Source: Sorangium cellulosum So0157-2 (GTDB lineage Bacteria > Myxococcota_A > Polyangia > Polyangiales > Polyangiaceae). Taken from it: DNA of 64,000 bases. Every line of letters starts with the position of its first letter. Position 1 is the stretch's first letter. The stretch spans positions 13,124,501-13,188,500 of the forward strand of contig NC_021658.1 of the NCBI RefSeq assembly GCF_000418325.1, written 5' to 3'. The position numbers were made by a program, and so were the translations under genes. Shown piece after piece: positions 1 through 11,145 of this stretch. The notes under the pieces were generated by a model. That model was not told the origin of the DNA and did no database searches. It saw only the letters and a program-made list of their open reading frames with translations.

Positions 1-616
1 CGAGCGGGCCCGCCGCGTAGGCGTGGAGCGCGGCCGCGGCCCCCGCCTCGGCGCGGCGCACGAGCACCGCGCCGAGCCCCAGCATCGCCGACCCCGACAC
101 GCCCGCCGCCGACGTGCCGAACGCGCGCGACAGGCCCTGCATCGGCGCGGCCAGGCTCTCCCGGAGCGCGTCGACGTCGGCGCTCAGCGTCAGCGCCTCG
201 CGCGCCCCCCGCAGCGTCTCGAACAGGCCGAGGAACGTGCCGAGCAGCCCGATCATCACGAGCAGCCCGACGAGGTACGACGCGAACGTCGCGCCGGCGG
301 GCGGCAGCGCCGCGCCGGCGATCCGCGCCTCGAGCAGCGCCCGGACCGGCGCGCTGCTCTGCTCGATCGCGGCGCGCGTCGCCGGCCGCGGCAGCGCGGC
401 GAGCTCGCGCTCGATCCGGGCGGCCCGCCCCGCGCGGCCGAACAGCTCGAGCGTGCCGAACGCCAGCCCGAGCGCGATCAGCTGCACGAGGCGGTACGCG
501 AGCGGGTCCGTCCCGCGGTAGACGACCGCCGCCCGCGCCACCAAAGCGAGGCCGATGCCCCCGGTGAGGAGCACCAGGAGCCGCGTCGTCCACTGCCGCG
601 CCGTCGCGAGCCGCAT
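1..616 (-). CDS. MotA/TolQ/ExbB-like proton-channel family membrane protein (partial, runs off left edge)
   Basis: The reading frame starts at an ATG at 616 and is still open at base 1, so the C-terminus is missing. Two hydrophobic segments follow the start (about residues 12-32 and 43-58). A later segment containing GLLGTFLGL, followed by an Ala/Gly-rich stretch reading FGTSAAGVSGSAMLGLG, matches the pattern of the MotA/TolQ/ExbB proton-channel family, whose members use ion flow to drive motors or TonB-type energisers. It lies 17 bp downstream of the DUF3348-like gene in the same direction, so the two are probably co-transcribed. No ExbD or TolR partner is visible inside the window; one could lie beyond the left edge. 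The family call is fair; the exact role is unknown. Confidence 0.65.
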   Translation of the reverse strand, partial: MRLATARQWTTRLLVLLTGGIGLALVARAAVVYRGTDPLAYRLVQLIALGLAFGTLELFGRAGRAARIERELAALPRPATRAAIEQSSAPVRALLEARIAGAALPPAGATFASYLVGLLVMIGLLGTFLGLFETLRGAREALTLSADVDALRESLAAPMQGLSRAFGTSAAGVSGSAMLGLGAVLVRRAEAGAAAALHAYAAGPL

Positions 617-633
617 CGTGAAGCCCTCGCGGG

Positions 634-1482
634 CTACGCCGGCGCGCCCGCCGCCGCAGCCCCGTCGACCAGCGAAAGCAGCCGGCCCGCCTCGTGCGCA
701 AGCACCGCCTGGACCACGAGCTCCATCCGCTGGAGCTCCCGCCGGAGCCACTCGTCCTGCGCGAACCAGGCCGCGACGTGCTCGACGTCGACGGCCTCCG
801 GCAGCGTGCCGACGGCCGCGCGCAGGCCCCGCGCGAAGGCGCGCGCGAGGCCGGGGACGAGCTCCGCGAGGGCGCGCTCGCGCCGCTTCTGGGTGGCGGC
901 GGCGATCGCGGCGTCGAGCCGCTCGAGCCGCGCCGCGTCCGAGCCGAGCGCGCGCAGCGACGGCGCGAGCTCCTCGCGCAGCGTGCGCGTCTCGAGGCGG
1001 ATGCGGCCGAGGAGGCGGCTCGCGAGCTCGCCGAACGGCTCCCAGAGCTGGCCGGCCGCGGACGCGAGCGGGCGCCCGCCGCGCTCGCCGGCGGCGCGCG
1101 CGGCCAGCACCCCGGTCTGCTCCAGCGTCGCGAGCACCGCCGCCGCGTCGGGCAGCTTGTTCCGCCGGTGGAACGGGGTGGCGAACACGTGGTCGAGCGC
1201 CGCCGCGAGCTCGCCGAGGCGATCCGCGGCGAGCGCGCGGACCTCGGCCCGCGCGCCGGAAGCCGCCGCGGGCGGCGGGGCGGCGGGCCGGTCGAGGAGC
1301 GAGAGCTCGCGCGCGAGCGCGACGCTCCCGTGCAGATCCATGAGCCCGGCGAGGACCGCCGCCGGATCGGAGAGCCCGGCGAGCGGCGCGCGCGTCCCGT
1401 CCGCCAGCGCCGAGGCGGCGGCGGCGAGGGGACGCGAGATCAAAGGCCCGGGCCGCGAGGACCCGGCTCCGGGGTGAAGCAT
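634..1482 (-). CDS. DUF3348-like hypothetical protein
   Basis: This is a 282-residue, Ala/Arg/Leu-rich, mostly helical protein with no signal peptide or membrane segment. The central and C-terminal parts have long charged helices (LRTL.EEL.PSLRALG, then KRRERALAELVP) that resemble DUF3348 proteins, which in other proteobacteria often sit beside a MotA/TolQ-type channel gene, as here. I chose ATG 1482; a GTG two codons upstream (1488) is equally possible and neither has a clear ribosome site. The gene order with the channel protein downstream supports a joint envelope-associated function, but the biochemical role of the family is not established. The family assignment is from remembered resemblance, not a search. 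Confidence 0.5.
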   Translation of the reverse strand: MLHPGAGSSRPGPLISRPLAAAASALADGTRAPLAGLSDPAAVLAGLMDLHGSVALARELSLLDRPAAPPPAAASGARAEVRALAADRLGELAAALDHVFATPFHRRNKLPDAAAVLATLEQTGVLAARAAGERGGRPLASAAGQLWEPFGELASRLLGRIRLETRTLREELAPSLRALGSDAARLERLDAAIAAATQKRRERALAELVPGLARAFARGLRAAVGTLPEAVDVEHVAAWFAQDEWLRRELQRMELVVQAVLAHEAGRLLSLVDGAAAAGAPA

Positions 1483-1613
1483 TCGCACGGCCGCGCGTTG
1501 TTAGCCGTCGCGGCGCGGAGCCGCAAGCCTGTCCGTCGCGCCCCGCGCCTGCGCGCCTCCCGCCCGCCGTCCCTCGCGCCCGCCGCGCGTGTCTCCCTCG
1601 CGCCTTGCGCCGC

Positions 1614-3827
<2,214 letters not shown>

Positions 3828-4206
3828 GGGACGGCGAGCATACCGTGCCCCAGGCGACGGGGGCAGGCGAGTTCGCCGCGCGCGATCGAGGATCGAGCGC
3901 TCCTCGCGCGGCGGCCCCCGGCGAGCGCCGCCTCGCGCCGCCGGCGGGTCATCCGGCGAACCGGATCTCCGATGGACGCGCTTCAAGCATGCTTCTCGTT
4001 CTGTCCCGACATGCGGTCCGTCGCAGGGCTGGATGCTGCGGCAGCGGCGCTCTCTCGTCGTGGACGCGCGGGCGGGCGCCGCGCGTCCACGACGAGAGAG
4101 CGCCGCCCTGGCGCGCCCCGCGCTGGCCTCGGGCGGCGCGCCGATCGGGAAAGTCCATCGGATTGCGATGCCGGAGGCCCCCGTCATCGTATAGGAAAGG
4201 GAGCCC
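3828..4206. other. Intergenic region between divergent genes, holding a perfect inverted repeat
   Basis: The 379 bases between the peptidase (leftward) and the exported protein (rightward) should hold both promoters. The only clear structure is the 24-bp perfect inverted repeat at 4046-4104. No small gene with convincing codon use was found. Confidence 0.6.
4046..4104. repeat. Perfect 24-bp inverted repeat (hairpin)
   Basis: Arms 4046-4069 and 4081-4104 are exact reverse complements, separated by an 11-base GC-rich loop. The arm begins GGCGCTCTCTCGTCGTGG. No run of T follows on either strand, so it is not a classical intrinsic terminator. It lies between divergent start codons, 102 bp upstream of the rightward ATG at 4207. 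Confidence 0.9.
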
Positions 4207-5016
4207 ATGGCGACGTCCCTCCCCCTGCGGCGTGCGGCCGCGCTGCCGGTGCTCCTCGGCCTCGGCCTGCTCCATTCCACCGCATCGGCGCAGGAGGCGG
4301 CGCCCGGGGGCGCGGAGAGCCCGCCGCCCGCGAGGGACGCCGGCACCGCCGCCACGGCCGCGCCGCCGACGGGGACTGCGGTCCCCGACCCCGGCGGCGC
4401 GGATCGACAACCCGGCACGGCCCCGCGGCCTGCCGACGATGCGCCCATCGTGGACCCGCTGTTCGCGCCCGGGAAGGCGGTGCGGCGCAGCGGGTTCACC
4501 GCCGGGATCGCGGGAGGCCTCGCGCTCGGCAGCGCCGCCGGATTCCCCAACGATGTTCAGAAGATAGGATACGAACGCTACTACACCGAGACCGGCGTCG
4601 GCATCGGCGGCGGCGGTTATGTCTGGCTCGGCGGGGTGCTCGCGGACTGGCTCACGTTCGGCCTCGCGTTCGGTGGGCACGGCCTGAGCGCCGCGGATCA
4701 TGGCGCCCTGGCAGGCGGGGTCATGTTCCACACCGAGGTATTCCCGCTCTTCTCGCTCGGGGAGCGCTGGACAGAGGTGGGTGTCATCGTCGATGCCGGC
4801 ACCGGCGTGGCCTACACGACGCCGGACGGCAGCGACGCCGACGTCATCGACGGCGCGCTCCCCGCCCGCATCGGCGGCGGCGTGTTCTACGAGGGGATCC
4901 GGCTCTGGAAGGTGTCGATGGGCCCGTGGCTCTACGCCGATTACACCTGGAGCACGTCCGTCCGCCAGCCAGGGCTCTACCTGGGCTGGCGCACTGCCCT
5001 CTACACCGGGCCCTGA
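4207..5016 (+). CDS. Exported hypothetical protein, probable outer-membrane or surface protein
   Basis: The 269-residue product starts with a clean Sec signal (charged LRR, hydrophobic AALPVLLGLGLL, cleavage near ASAQ-E) and then a Pro/Ala-rich spacer of about 50 residues. The remainder is Gly- and aromatic-rich with alternating patterns (GGGYVWLGGVL, WLYADYTW) that suggest an outer-membrane beta-barrel. The ATG at 4207 is preceded by GGAAAGGGAG, a good ribosome site. I do not recognise the family. The protein ends in an aromatic/Pro segment, unlike a canonical C-terminal Phe barrel signal, so barrel assignment is inference. Confidence 0.65.
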   Translation: MATSLPLRRAAALPVLLGLGLLHSTASAQEAAPGGAESPPPARDAGTAATAAPPTGTAVPDPGGADRQPGTAPRPADDAPIVDPLFAPGKAVRRSGFTAGIAGGLALGSAAGFPNDVQKIGYERYYTETGVGIGGGGYVWLGGVLADWLTFGLAFGGHGLSAADHGALAGGVMFHTEVFPLFSLGERWTEVGVIVDAGTGVAYTTPDGSDADVIDGALPARIGGGVFYEGIRLWKVSMGPWLYADYTWSTSVRQPGLYLGWRTALYTGP

Positions 5017-5041
5017 CCCGCTCGGGCCCTGATCTCGCGGT

Positions 5042-5500
5042 CTACGCCTGCAGCTCCGGCGCCCGCCGCCGCGCCAGCGCCTCCCGCCCCGGCGGCGCCA
5101 GCGTGAGCCGGATCCCGCGCCGGATGAGCTGCATCGCCGCGAAGGACAGCGCCCCCACCAGGATCTTCCGCCCGATCTCGCGCGGCACGCTCGGCTTCCC
5201 GCGCGCCGCCACCCAGTCCGGGTGCTGCCACGAGCGCACGAGCGCGCGGACGCGCTCGCCCCGCCGCCGCTCGTCGCGCGCCCGCGCCCCCCGGACCAGC
5301 GCGATCACCGCCGCGCCGCCCAGGATCGCGAGCAGCAGCCCTCCGGCCGCCAACCCGGGCCCGTGCCGGCGCACCTGCGTCTTCACGTCGAGGAGCGCGT
5401 GGCGACGCCGATCGATCGCCTCGATCGTGTGCATCAGCCGGTCGCGCAGCTCGTCCGCCTTCCGCTCGAACTCCTCCCGCTGACCGTTCAGCCCCTTCAT
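5042..5500 (-). CDS. Small membrane protein with coiled-coil N-terminus, partner of holin-X protein
   Basis: The 152-residue product begins with a charged helical segment (about 1-45, coiled-coil-like), then one strong membrane segment (GLAAGGLLLAILGGAAVIALV, about residues 49-69) and a second weaker hydrophobic helix (about 112-127). Its ATG overlaps the stop of the upstream gene (ATGA at 5497-5500), so it is translationally coupled to the holin-X protein. The combination of a holin-X gene followed by a single-pass coiled-coil membrane protein is common in envelope stress loci of proteobacteria and actinobacteria (DUF3618/DUF883-like genes occur there); this one cannot be assigned with certainty. 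Confidence 0.7.
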   Translation of the reverse strand: MKGLNGQREEFERKADELRDRLMHTIEAIDRRRHALLDVKTQVRRHGPGLAAGGLLLAILGGAAVIALVRGARARDERRRGERVRALVRSWQHPDWVAARGKPSVPREIGRKILVGALSFAAMQLIRRGIRLTLAPPGREALARRRAPELQA

Positions 5501-5880
5501 ACGACGCGCTCCCGCACCAGCCGCACGTCCGACCCGAGGCGGCCGCGCGTCCGCTCGAGCGGCCTCCTCGGCGCGCGCCCGTAGCCGACGATGCCCACCA
5601 CGACCGAGAGCGCGACGAGCGCGAGCCCCATCAGCAGCGCCGGGAGCGGCTTCGGCGAGATCGCCAGCGCGATCGCGACGAGCACCAGCGCCACCCCGAG
5701 CAGCGCCGCGGCCGCCGCCGCGCCGAGCGCGACGCCCGACGTCTTCGCCCGCGAGATCTCCTGGTTGATCTCGTCGCGCGCCAGCGCGACCTCGACCTCT
5801 ATCAGCTCCCTGGCCTCGGCGATCGCCTCCTTCACGAGATCGGCCGTCGAGCTCTCGGGCCTGGGATCCACCTGCCTCAT
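5497..5880 (-). CDS. Phage holin family (holin superfamily X) membrane protein
   Basis: The 127-residue protein carries an N-terminal amphipathic helix (KEAIAEARELIEVEVALARDE) followed by two adjacent membrane helices (about 49-72 and 80-101) separated by a short PKPLP turn, the layout of the Actinobacterial holin-X family (PF07332). Despite the name these are chromosomal membrane proteins not tied to phages, and nothing else phage-like is nearby. The coding region ends with the ATGA overlap to the next gene. The upstream gene, prmC, is about 200 bp away on the same strand, so this pair probably has its own promoter. Confidence 0.8.
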   Translation of the reverse strand: MRQVDPRPESSTADLVKEAIAEARELIEVEVALARDEINQEISRAKTSGVALGAAAAAALLGVALVLVAIALAISPKPLPALLMGLALVALSVVVGIVGYGRAPRRPLERTRGRLGSDVRLVRERVV

Positions 5881-6078
5881 GGGACACCTCTCCGCCTCAC
5901 AGGATGAACGCGCTCGGGAGCGGAGCAGGCAGCCGCCAGCACACCGGCCGCCGCGGCGCCCCCGCCTCCGACCGCGCCACGCGGTGCATACGGCACGCCA
6001 GCCCCATCCTCGCGCAGGCGCGCGCGCGCTGCGCGGCCGCCGGCCAGCGCGCGGCGCGGCGCACAGCGCGGCGGGCGA

Positions 6079-6963
6079 TCAGGGCAGGACGCCGGAGACG
6101 ACGCGCTCGTGGCCGCCGTAGTCGAGGTGCCGCGCGACGTCGACGAACCCCGCCGCCGCGAAGAGCTCGGCGACCTCGCCCGCCTTGCCCGCCTCGACCT
6201 CCACCGCCAGCACCCCGCCGCCGGCGAGCCGCGCCGGCGCGCCCGCGACGATGCGGCGCGTGAAGGCGAGCCCGTCCGCGCCCCCCGCGAGCGCGAGGTG
6301 CGGCTCGTAGCCGCGGATGTCGATCTGCAGCGCGCCCACGTCCTGGTCCGGGATGTACGGCGGGTTCGCGGTGATCAGGTCGAAGCGGAGGCCGGACGGC
6401 ACGCCGGCGAAGAGATCCGAGCGCAAAAACCCCGCGTTGACGGCGCCGAGGCGGAGCGCGTTCTCGCGGGCGACGGCGAGCGCGCCGTCCGAGATGTCGA
6501 TGCCGAGGACGCGGCTGGTGGGCCGCTCGCAGGCGAGGCTCACCGCGACGCAGCCGGAGCCGGTGCACAGATCGAGCACGCGCGCGGAGAGCGCGAGCTG
6601 CCTCGTCCGGGCGAGGCCGACCTCGACGAGGATCTCGGTGTCGGGGCGCGGGATGAGCACGCGCGGATCGACCCGGAACGGGCGGCCGTAGAACTCCCGC
6701 ACACCGAGCAGGTAGGCGACCGGCTCGCCGGCGCGGCGGCGCTGGTGCAGCTCCCGGTAGGCGGCGAGCTCGGCCCTGTCGAGCGGCCGCTCGGCGTCGA
6801 TGAGCAGCCCGACGCGATCGATGCCCAGCACCTTGCCGAGCAGGAGCTCGGCGTCGAGGCGCGCCGAGGACGCGCCGCGCTTCCTCAGATCGCCCGAGGC
6901 CCACGCGATCACGCGGCGGATCGTCCAGGGCTCGTTCTGCGGCTCGACGTCGGGCTTTGTCAC
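6079..6963 (-). CDS. prmC: Peptide chain release factor N5-glutamine methyltransferase
   Basis: This 294-residue enzyme methylates the GGQ glutamine of release factors RF1 and RF2 in the cytoplasm, using S-adenosylmethionine. An N-terminal helical RF-binding domain (about 1-90, with the conserved AYLLGVREFYGRPF) is followed by the methyltransferase fold: SAM-binding DLCTGSGC at 131-138 and the catalytic NPPY at 200-203. Length is as expected. The start is a GTG at 6963 that overlaps the stop of the upstream phosphohexomutase gene (GTGA), so the two are translationally coupled. Confidence 0.95.
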   Translation of the reverse strand: MTKPDVEPQNEPWTIRRVIAWASGDLRKRGASSARLDAELLLGKVLGIDRVGLLIDAERPLDRAELAAYRELHQRRRAGEPVAYLLGVREFYGRPFRVDPRVLIPRPDTEILVEVGLARTRQLALSARVLDLCTGSGCVAVSLACERPTSRVLGIDISDGALAVARENALRLGAVNAGFLRSDLFAGVPSGLRFDLITANPPYIPDQDVGALQIDIRGYEPHLALAGGADGLAFTRRIVAGAPARLAGGGVLAVEVEAGKAGEVAELFAAAGFVDVARHLDYGGHERVVSGVLP

Positions 6964-8393
6964 GGCAGCGGGGCGGCGACGGCGTCGCGGACGGCGGCGG
7001 AGACGACGGCCTCGACCTCGGCGCGGACCGCGTCGCGCGCCGCGACCGACCGGGCCTCGAAGCGCAGCACGAGGATCGGACCGGTGTTCGAAGCGCGGCA
7101 GAGGCCCCAGGCCCCGCCGCCGAAGTCGATGCGCGCGCCGTCGATGTCCACGACCGGACGGACGCGGCGGAAATGCTCGGTCACGCGGCGCACGACCTCG
7201 AACTTCACGGCGTCAGGGCAGTCGACCCGGATCTCGGGGGTGGCGAAGGTCTCCGGCACGTCCGCGAGCAGCTCGCCGAGCGGCCGCTGCGCCGTGGCCA
7301 CGATCTCGAGCAGGCGGACCGACGCGTACACCGCGTCGTCGAACCCGAACCACCGGTCGGCGAAGAACATGTGCCCGCTCATCTCGCCCGCGAGCAGGGC
7401 GCCCTCCTCTTTCATCTTGGTCTTGATGAGCGAATGGCCCGTCTTCCAGAGGATGGGGCGCCCTCCGCGCGCGGCAACGTCCGCGTAGAGCGTCTCGGAG
7501 CACTTCACCTCCCCGAGCACGGCCGAGCCGGGGCGCTCCGCGAGGAGCGACCGCGCGAACAGGAGCAGCAGCTTGTCCCCCCAGATCACCTCGCCGCGCT
7601 CGTCGACGACGCCGATGCGGTCGCCGTCGCCGTCCCACGCGATGCCGAGCGCGGCGCCGGTCGAGAGCACGCGGGCGCGGAGCGCCTCGAGGTTCTCGGG
7701 CACGGTCGGGTCCGGGTGGTGGTTCGGGAACCGGCCGTCGATGTCGCAGAAGAGCGCGTCCGGCGAGAAGCCGAGCGCATTGAGCGTGCGGACGCCGAGC
7801 GGGCCGGCCGCGCCGTTGCCGGCGTCGACCACGAAGCGCACGTCGGTGCGCGACAGGCGGGCCGCGGCGCGCACCGCCTCGATGTAGTCGGCCGCGAGGT
7901 CGACCTCGGTGAGCGCGCCTCTCGCCGCCGCCGCCGCCGCCGCCGCCGGCGCGCGCGCGGCGCCCTCCTCGATGAGATCGGCGAGCGCCTGGATCTGCTT
8001 GCCGAAGAACGACGCCTTGCCGCGCATGAGCTTGAAGCCGTTGTCCGGCGCCGGGTTGTGGCTCGCGGTGATCATGATCGCGCCGTCGGCATCGAGGTGG
8101 TGCGCGGCGAAGTAGAGCAGCGGCGTCGGCCCGACGCCGGCCGAGGTCACGTCGGCGCCGCCCGCGAGCAGGCCCTCCGTCAGCGCGGAGAACAGCCGGC
8201 CGCTCGAGAGGCGGCCGTCCCGGCAGACCGCGACGCGCGGGCGGGCGCCGCCGGACGGCGCCCCGGCGGCGAGCTCGCGGCGGAGCAGCAGGGCGAAGGC
8301 GGCGCCGAGCTCACGGGCGAGCTCGCTCGAGAGGTCGCGCTCGGCGTCGCCGCGGATGTCGTACTCGCGGAAGATGGTTCGGGGGACCTTCAT
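6960..8393 (-). CDS. Phosphomannomutase/phosphoglucomutase family enzyme
   Basis: The 477-residue alpha-D-phosphohexomutase interconverts hexose 1- and 6-phosphates for sugar-nucleotide and polysaccharide synthesis. Visible are the N-terminal IFREYDIRG, the phosphoserine loop TASHNP with S111, the Mg-binding DGDGD at 254-258, and the sugar-binding GEMSGH region. An Ala run (about 148-157) encoded by repeated GCC lies in a surface segment between domains. I chose ATG 8393 because the conserved family start follows at once; the frame is open upstream but without family sequence. It overlaps prmC by four bases. PMM versus PGM specificity cannot be settled from sequence. Confidence 0.93.
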   Translation of the reverse strand: MKVPRTIFREYDIRGDAERDLSSELARELGAAFALLLRRELAAGAPSGGARPRVAVCRDGRLSSGRLFSALTEGLLAGGADVTSAGVGPTPLLYFAAHHLDADGAIMITASHNPAPDNGFKLMRGKASFFGKQIQALADLIEEGAARAPAAAAAAAARGALTEVDLAADYIEAVRAAARLSRTDVRFVVDAGNGAAGPLGVRTLNALGFSPDALFCDIDGRFPNHHPDPTVPENLEALRARVLSTGAALGIAWDGDGDRIGVVDERGEVIWGDKLLLLFARSLLAERPGSAVLGEVKCSETLYADVAARGGRPILWKTGHSLIKTKMKEEGALLAGEMSGHMFFADRWFGFDDAVYASVRLLEIVATAQRPLGELLADVPETFATPEIRVDCPDAVKFEVVRRVTEHFRRVRPVVDIDGARIDFGGGAWGLCRASNTGPILVLRFEARSVAARDAVRAEVEAVVSAAVRDAVAAPLP

Positions 8394-8581
8394 AGACCAC
8401 GCGGAGGAACGCTCGGCGACGCGCTGCAGCGGGGGCCGGCGCGGCGGATGCTCTGACACGGCGCGATCGTGGGTGAAACGAAAAACGCTCGCCGCGGCGC
8501 GGGCCTCCGGCTCGCCGGCCCACCAGATTGCGTTCCTGGCCGCCGGCCGGGTAAGTTGGGCCCCGTGGAGCCCAGCACCGC

Positions 8582-9733
8582 ATGATGACGCGCGCACAGA
8601 GAACCGGTCTCGCTGCCATGCTGGCCCTCTCCGCCTGCCTCGCCTGCAGCGAGGTCGCGCGGGCGGCGGAGCCGTCGCCCGCCGCCCTGCCGATCACGGT
8701 CGTCACCATCCGGACCGACGACGCGTACGACCAGGCGGGCGCGCTGACCCAGGCGCTCCGCTCCGCGATCAAGGAAGCCCGGGGGTGGTCGGTCGGCGAG
8801 GGGGATTTCTCGCTCGAGGTCCTGACGCTCTCGCTGCAGTGCCCCGATGTGCCCGACGAGGGCTGCCAGACGCGCATCGCCGACCACATCAGGAGCGACC
8901 GCTATCTCTGGGGCGTGCTCCGCAAGAGCGACACCAACGTGGAGGGCTCGCTGAACCTCTGGACCCGCGGCAAGCCGACCTCGAGCGTCCCGGTGAAGTA
9001 CAGCGCGAACCTCACCGAGGCCAACGACGAGCCGCTCCGGAAGATCGCGGCGGACGCGATCGCGTCGCTGACCGGCGGACCGCCGATGGGGTCGCTCCGC
9101 GTGAGGACGGGCGCCGCGCAGGCGAGCGTGCTCATCGACGGAAAGCCGGCCGGCAACGTGCAGAACGGCGAGGGAATATTCCCGGTCACGGCCGGGCCGC
9201 ACCGGGTGCGCGTGAAATCGGCCGGGTTCCTCGACTCCGAGGCGTCGGTGGTGGTCGTGCCCGTGGCCACGACCGACCTCGCGCTCAGCCAGATGCCCGC
9301 CGAGCCGTCGCAGTCCAACTGGAAGCGGATCGGCGGGTTCATCGGCCTCGGCGCGGGGGCGGCGTTCGGGACCGTCGCCGTCATCAGCTCCGTCCAGGTC
9401 GCGAGCATCCAGAGCGACCCGCAGTACAAGGCCTACCGGGGGCTGTTCACCACCGAGGTCGGCGACGTGTGCGCGCCCGAGCAGCGCGAGGCCGTCCGGG
9501 GCGACATCACCGCCGACACGAGGACGGCCGACGCGGGCATCCGGCTCTGCGAGAAGACGGACACGTTCATGGGGCTCCAGTACGTCTTCTACCCGCTGGC
9601 CGTGGTCTCCGCGGGCCTCGGCGCCTACCTGCTCGTGACGAGCGACAGCCGGAGCGGGGAGCGCACCGGCTGGACCGTGCAGCCCAGCGTCGGCCTCGGC
9701 GCGGGCGGCCTCGACGTGACCTACCGCTGGTGA
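8582..9733 (+). CDS. Exported hypothetical protein with PEGA-like domain and two C-terminal membrane helices
   Basis: The 383-residue product has a signal peptide with a lipoprotein-like LSACLAC. Residues about 38-160 form an unassigned domain with IRTDDAYDQAGAL and a short Cys pair (CPDVPDEGC). A PEGA-type beta module (about 178-240) contains the characteristic VLIDGKPAGN and GPHRVRVKSAGF. Two hydrophobic helices follow (GGFIGLGAGAAFGTVAVISS, then YVFYPLAVVSAGLGAYLLV), separated by about 80 residues with two Cys. The organisation is common in myxobacterial surface proteins of unknown function. There is a tandem ATGATG start at 8582. It ends 49 bp before rsmD. Confidence 0.75.
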   Translation: MMTRAQRTGLAAMLALSACLACSEVARAAEPSPAALPITVVTIRTDDAYDQAGALTQALRSAIKEARGWSVGEGDFSLEVLTLSLQCPDVPDEGCQTRIADHIRSDRYLWGVLRKSDTNVEGSLNLWTRGKPTSSVPVKYSANLTEANDEPLRKIAADAIASLTGGPPMGSLRVRTGAAQASVLIDGKPAGNVQNGEGIFPVTAGPHRVRVKSAGFLDSEASVVVVPVATTDLALSQMPAEPSQSNWKRIGGFIGLGAGAAFGTVAVISSVQVASIQSDPQYKAYRGLFTTEVGDVCAPEQREAVRGDITADTRTADAGIRLCEKTDTFMGLQYVFYPLAVVSAGLGAYLLVTSDSRSGERTGWTVQPSVGLGAGGLDVTYRW

Positions 9734-9782
9734 GCCGCGCCGCCCGTTCCGCCCGCCGGGAGCCCGGGGAGGGGCGACGATC

Positions 9783-10328
9783 ATGCGGGTGATCGCCGGC
9801 CGGCTCGGCGGGCGGAGGCTCGCCGCGCCGCGCGGCGAGGGCACGCGGCCGACCGCGGACCGCGTGCGCGAGGCGCTCTTCTCCTCGCTCGGCGACGTCA
9901 CCGGCGCGCTCGTCTGCGACCTCTACGCCGGCACCGGCGCGCTCGGCATCGAGGCGCTCTCGCGCGGCGCGCGGCGCGCGGTCTTCGTCGAGAGCGGCCG
10001 GCCCGCGCTCGCCACGCTCCGCGAGAACCTCGCCGCGCTCGGCCTCGCGGACGCGGCGCGCGTCGTCCCCCTCCCGGTCGAGCGCGCGCTCGACCTGCTC
10101 GCCGACGAGGGCCCCTTCGATCTCGCGCTGCTCGATCCGCCGTACGCCGCCCTGACCAAGGCCGCCGCCGCGGCCGCGCGCCTCGCCGGGCCGCTCGGGC
10201 TGCTCGCCCCGGCCGGGCGCCTCGTCCTCGAGCACGCGCGCCGCGATCCTTCCCCGGAGATCGCCGGGCTCACCTGCGCCGCGGTCCGCACCTACGGTGA
10301 CACCGCGGTGTCGTTCTACGCGCGCTGA
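9783..10328 (+). CDS. rsmD: 16S rRNA (guanine(966)-N(2))-methyltransferase
   Basis: The 181-residue protein opens with the family hallmark MRVIAGRLGGRRL and TRPTADRVREALFSSL, continues with the SAM-binding DLYAGTGALGIEALSRGA, and has the catalytic DPPY in LLDPPYA. It methylates G966 of 16S rRNA on assembled small subunits. Length is typical. The ATG at 9783 is the start used by homologues. A weak purine-rich site (GGGGAGGGGCGACG) precedes it. Confidence 0.95.
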   Translation: MRVIAGRLGGRRLAAPRGEGTRPTADRVREALFSSLGDVTGALVCDLYAGTGALGIEALSRGARRAVFVESGRPALATLRENLAALGLADAARVVPLPVERALDLLADEGPFDLALLDPPYAALTKAAAAAARLAGPLGLLAPAGRLVLEHARRDPSPEIAGLTCAAVRTYGDTAVSFYAR

Positions 10329-10517
10329 ACCTACGCGCGCTGAACGGCCGTCCGCGTGGAGCCAACATGTTCATCCGGGGCGCATCCAGTTTCCTGGCGC
10401 GCTTCCCTGGCACCCTTGTAGACTCGCCCCCGCCGGGCGCGCCCGCGTCTCGGCTCCGGCGCACAGGGCCCGCCGACGCGGCCGGCCCCGCGCGCCTCTC
10501 CGGGAGGACTTCTCAAC

Positions 10518-11135
10518 GTGTCCGCATCGATGCCTCCGTCGTCCCAGCAGATTCCTGGAAAATCTGGCAACTCTGGGATTTACATTGCAGGAATGGTCGT
10601 CCTCGCCGTGCTCACGGCGGGCCTGCTCTACTGGAAGCTGCGCCCGGAGCCGGAGGCGCCGCCCGCGGCCCCTACCGCCGCTGCCCGCACCGAGACGAAG
10701 CCGGCGGAGCCGCCGCCGCTCTTCGCGCCCCCGCCGCCGCCGCCCGTCGACGAGGTCGAGGACGCCGGGGTGGACGCTGGCAAGGTCGCTTCGGGGCAGG
10801 CCCCGGCGGCGACCGGCAAGTCGCCGTGCTCCGCCAAGTGCGGCGACGGCGCCAGCTCGCCCGCGCTCGACTCCGCCGTCCTCGGGCTCGCTCGCTCGGC
10901 GCAGGGTTGTTATAACCGCGCGCTGCGCACCTCGGAGGTCTCCGGCAAGCTGACGGTGAGCGTGCAGGTCGCCTCGACGGGCGCGGTGTGCAGCGCCTCG
11001 ATCCTCAACGACACGGTGGGGTCGGGCGAGATCTCGTCTTGCGTCCTGGGGCGTTTCCGCGGCAAATCACTGCCTCCGCCGCAGAGCGGATGCGTCGTGG
11101 TGAACGTTCCGATCAACTTCACCATCAAGCAATAG
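10518..11135 (+). CDS. Membrane-anchored protein with AgmX/PglI-type C-terminal domain
   Basis: The 205-residue protein has a short cytoplasmic N-terminus, one membrane helix (GIYIAGMVVLAVLTAGLLYW, about 20-39), a Pro/Ala/Glu-rich spacer of about 55 residues, and a C-terminal domain of about 100 residues. That domain contains a CSAKC pair, CYNRALR, GKLTVSVQV and a closing VVVNVPINFTIKQ. It resembles the TonB-like C-terminal domain of AgmX/PglI proteins linked to myxobacterial gliding, and the C-terminus of the gene at 22468. The start is a GTG at 10518, ten bases after GGGAGG. An in-frame ATG at 10530 is less well placed. The gene ends 10 bp before the next. Confidence 0.7.
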   Translation: MSASMPPSSQQIPGKSGNSGIYIAGMVVLAVLTAGLLYWKLRPEPEAPPAAPTAAARTETKPAEPPPLFAPPPPPPVDEVEDAGVDAGKVASGQAPAATGKSPCSAKCGDGASSPALDSAVLGLARSAQGCYNRALRTSEVSGKLTVSVQVASTGAVCSASILNDTVGSGEISSCVLGRFRGKSLPPPQSGCVVVNVPINFTIKQ

Positions 11136-11145
11136 GAAGCAGCCG

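Noticed and set aside
5497..5880. Holin-X gene as evidence for a prophage
   Set aside because: The family is chromosomal and widespread; no endolysin, capsid, integrase or other phage gene is present.
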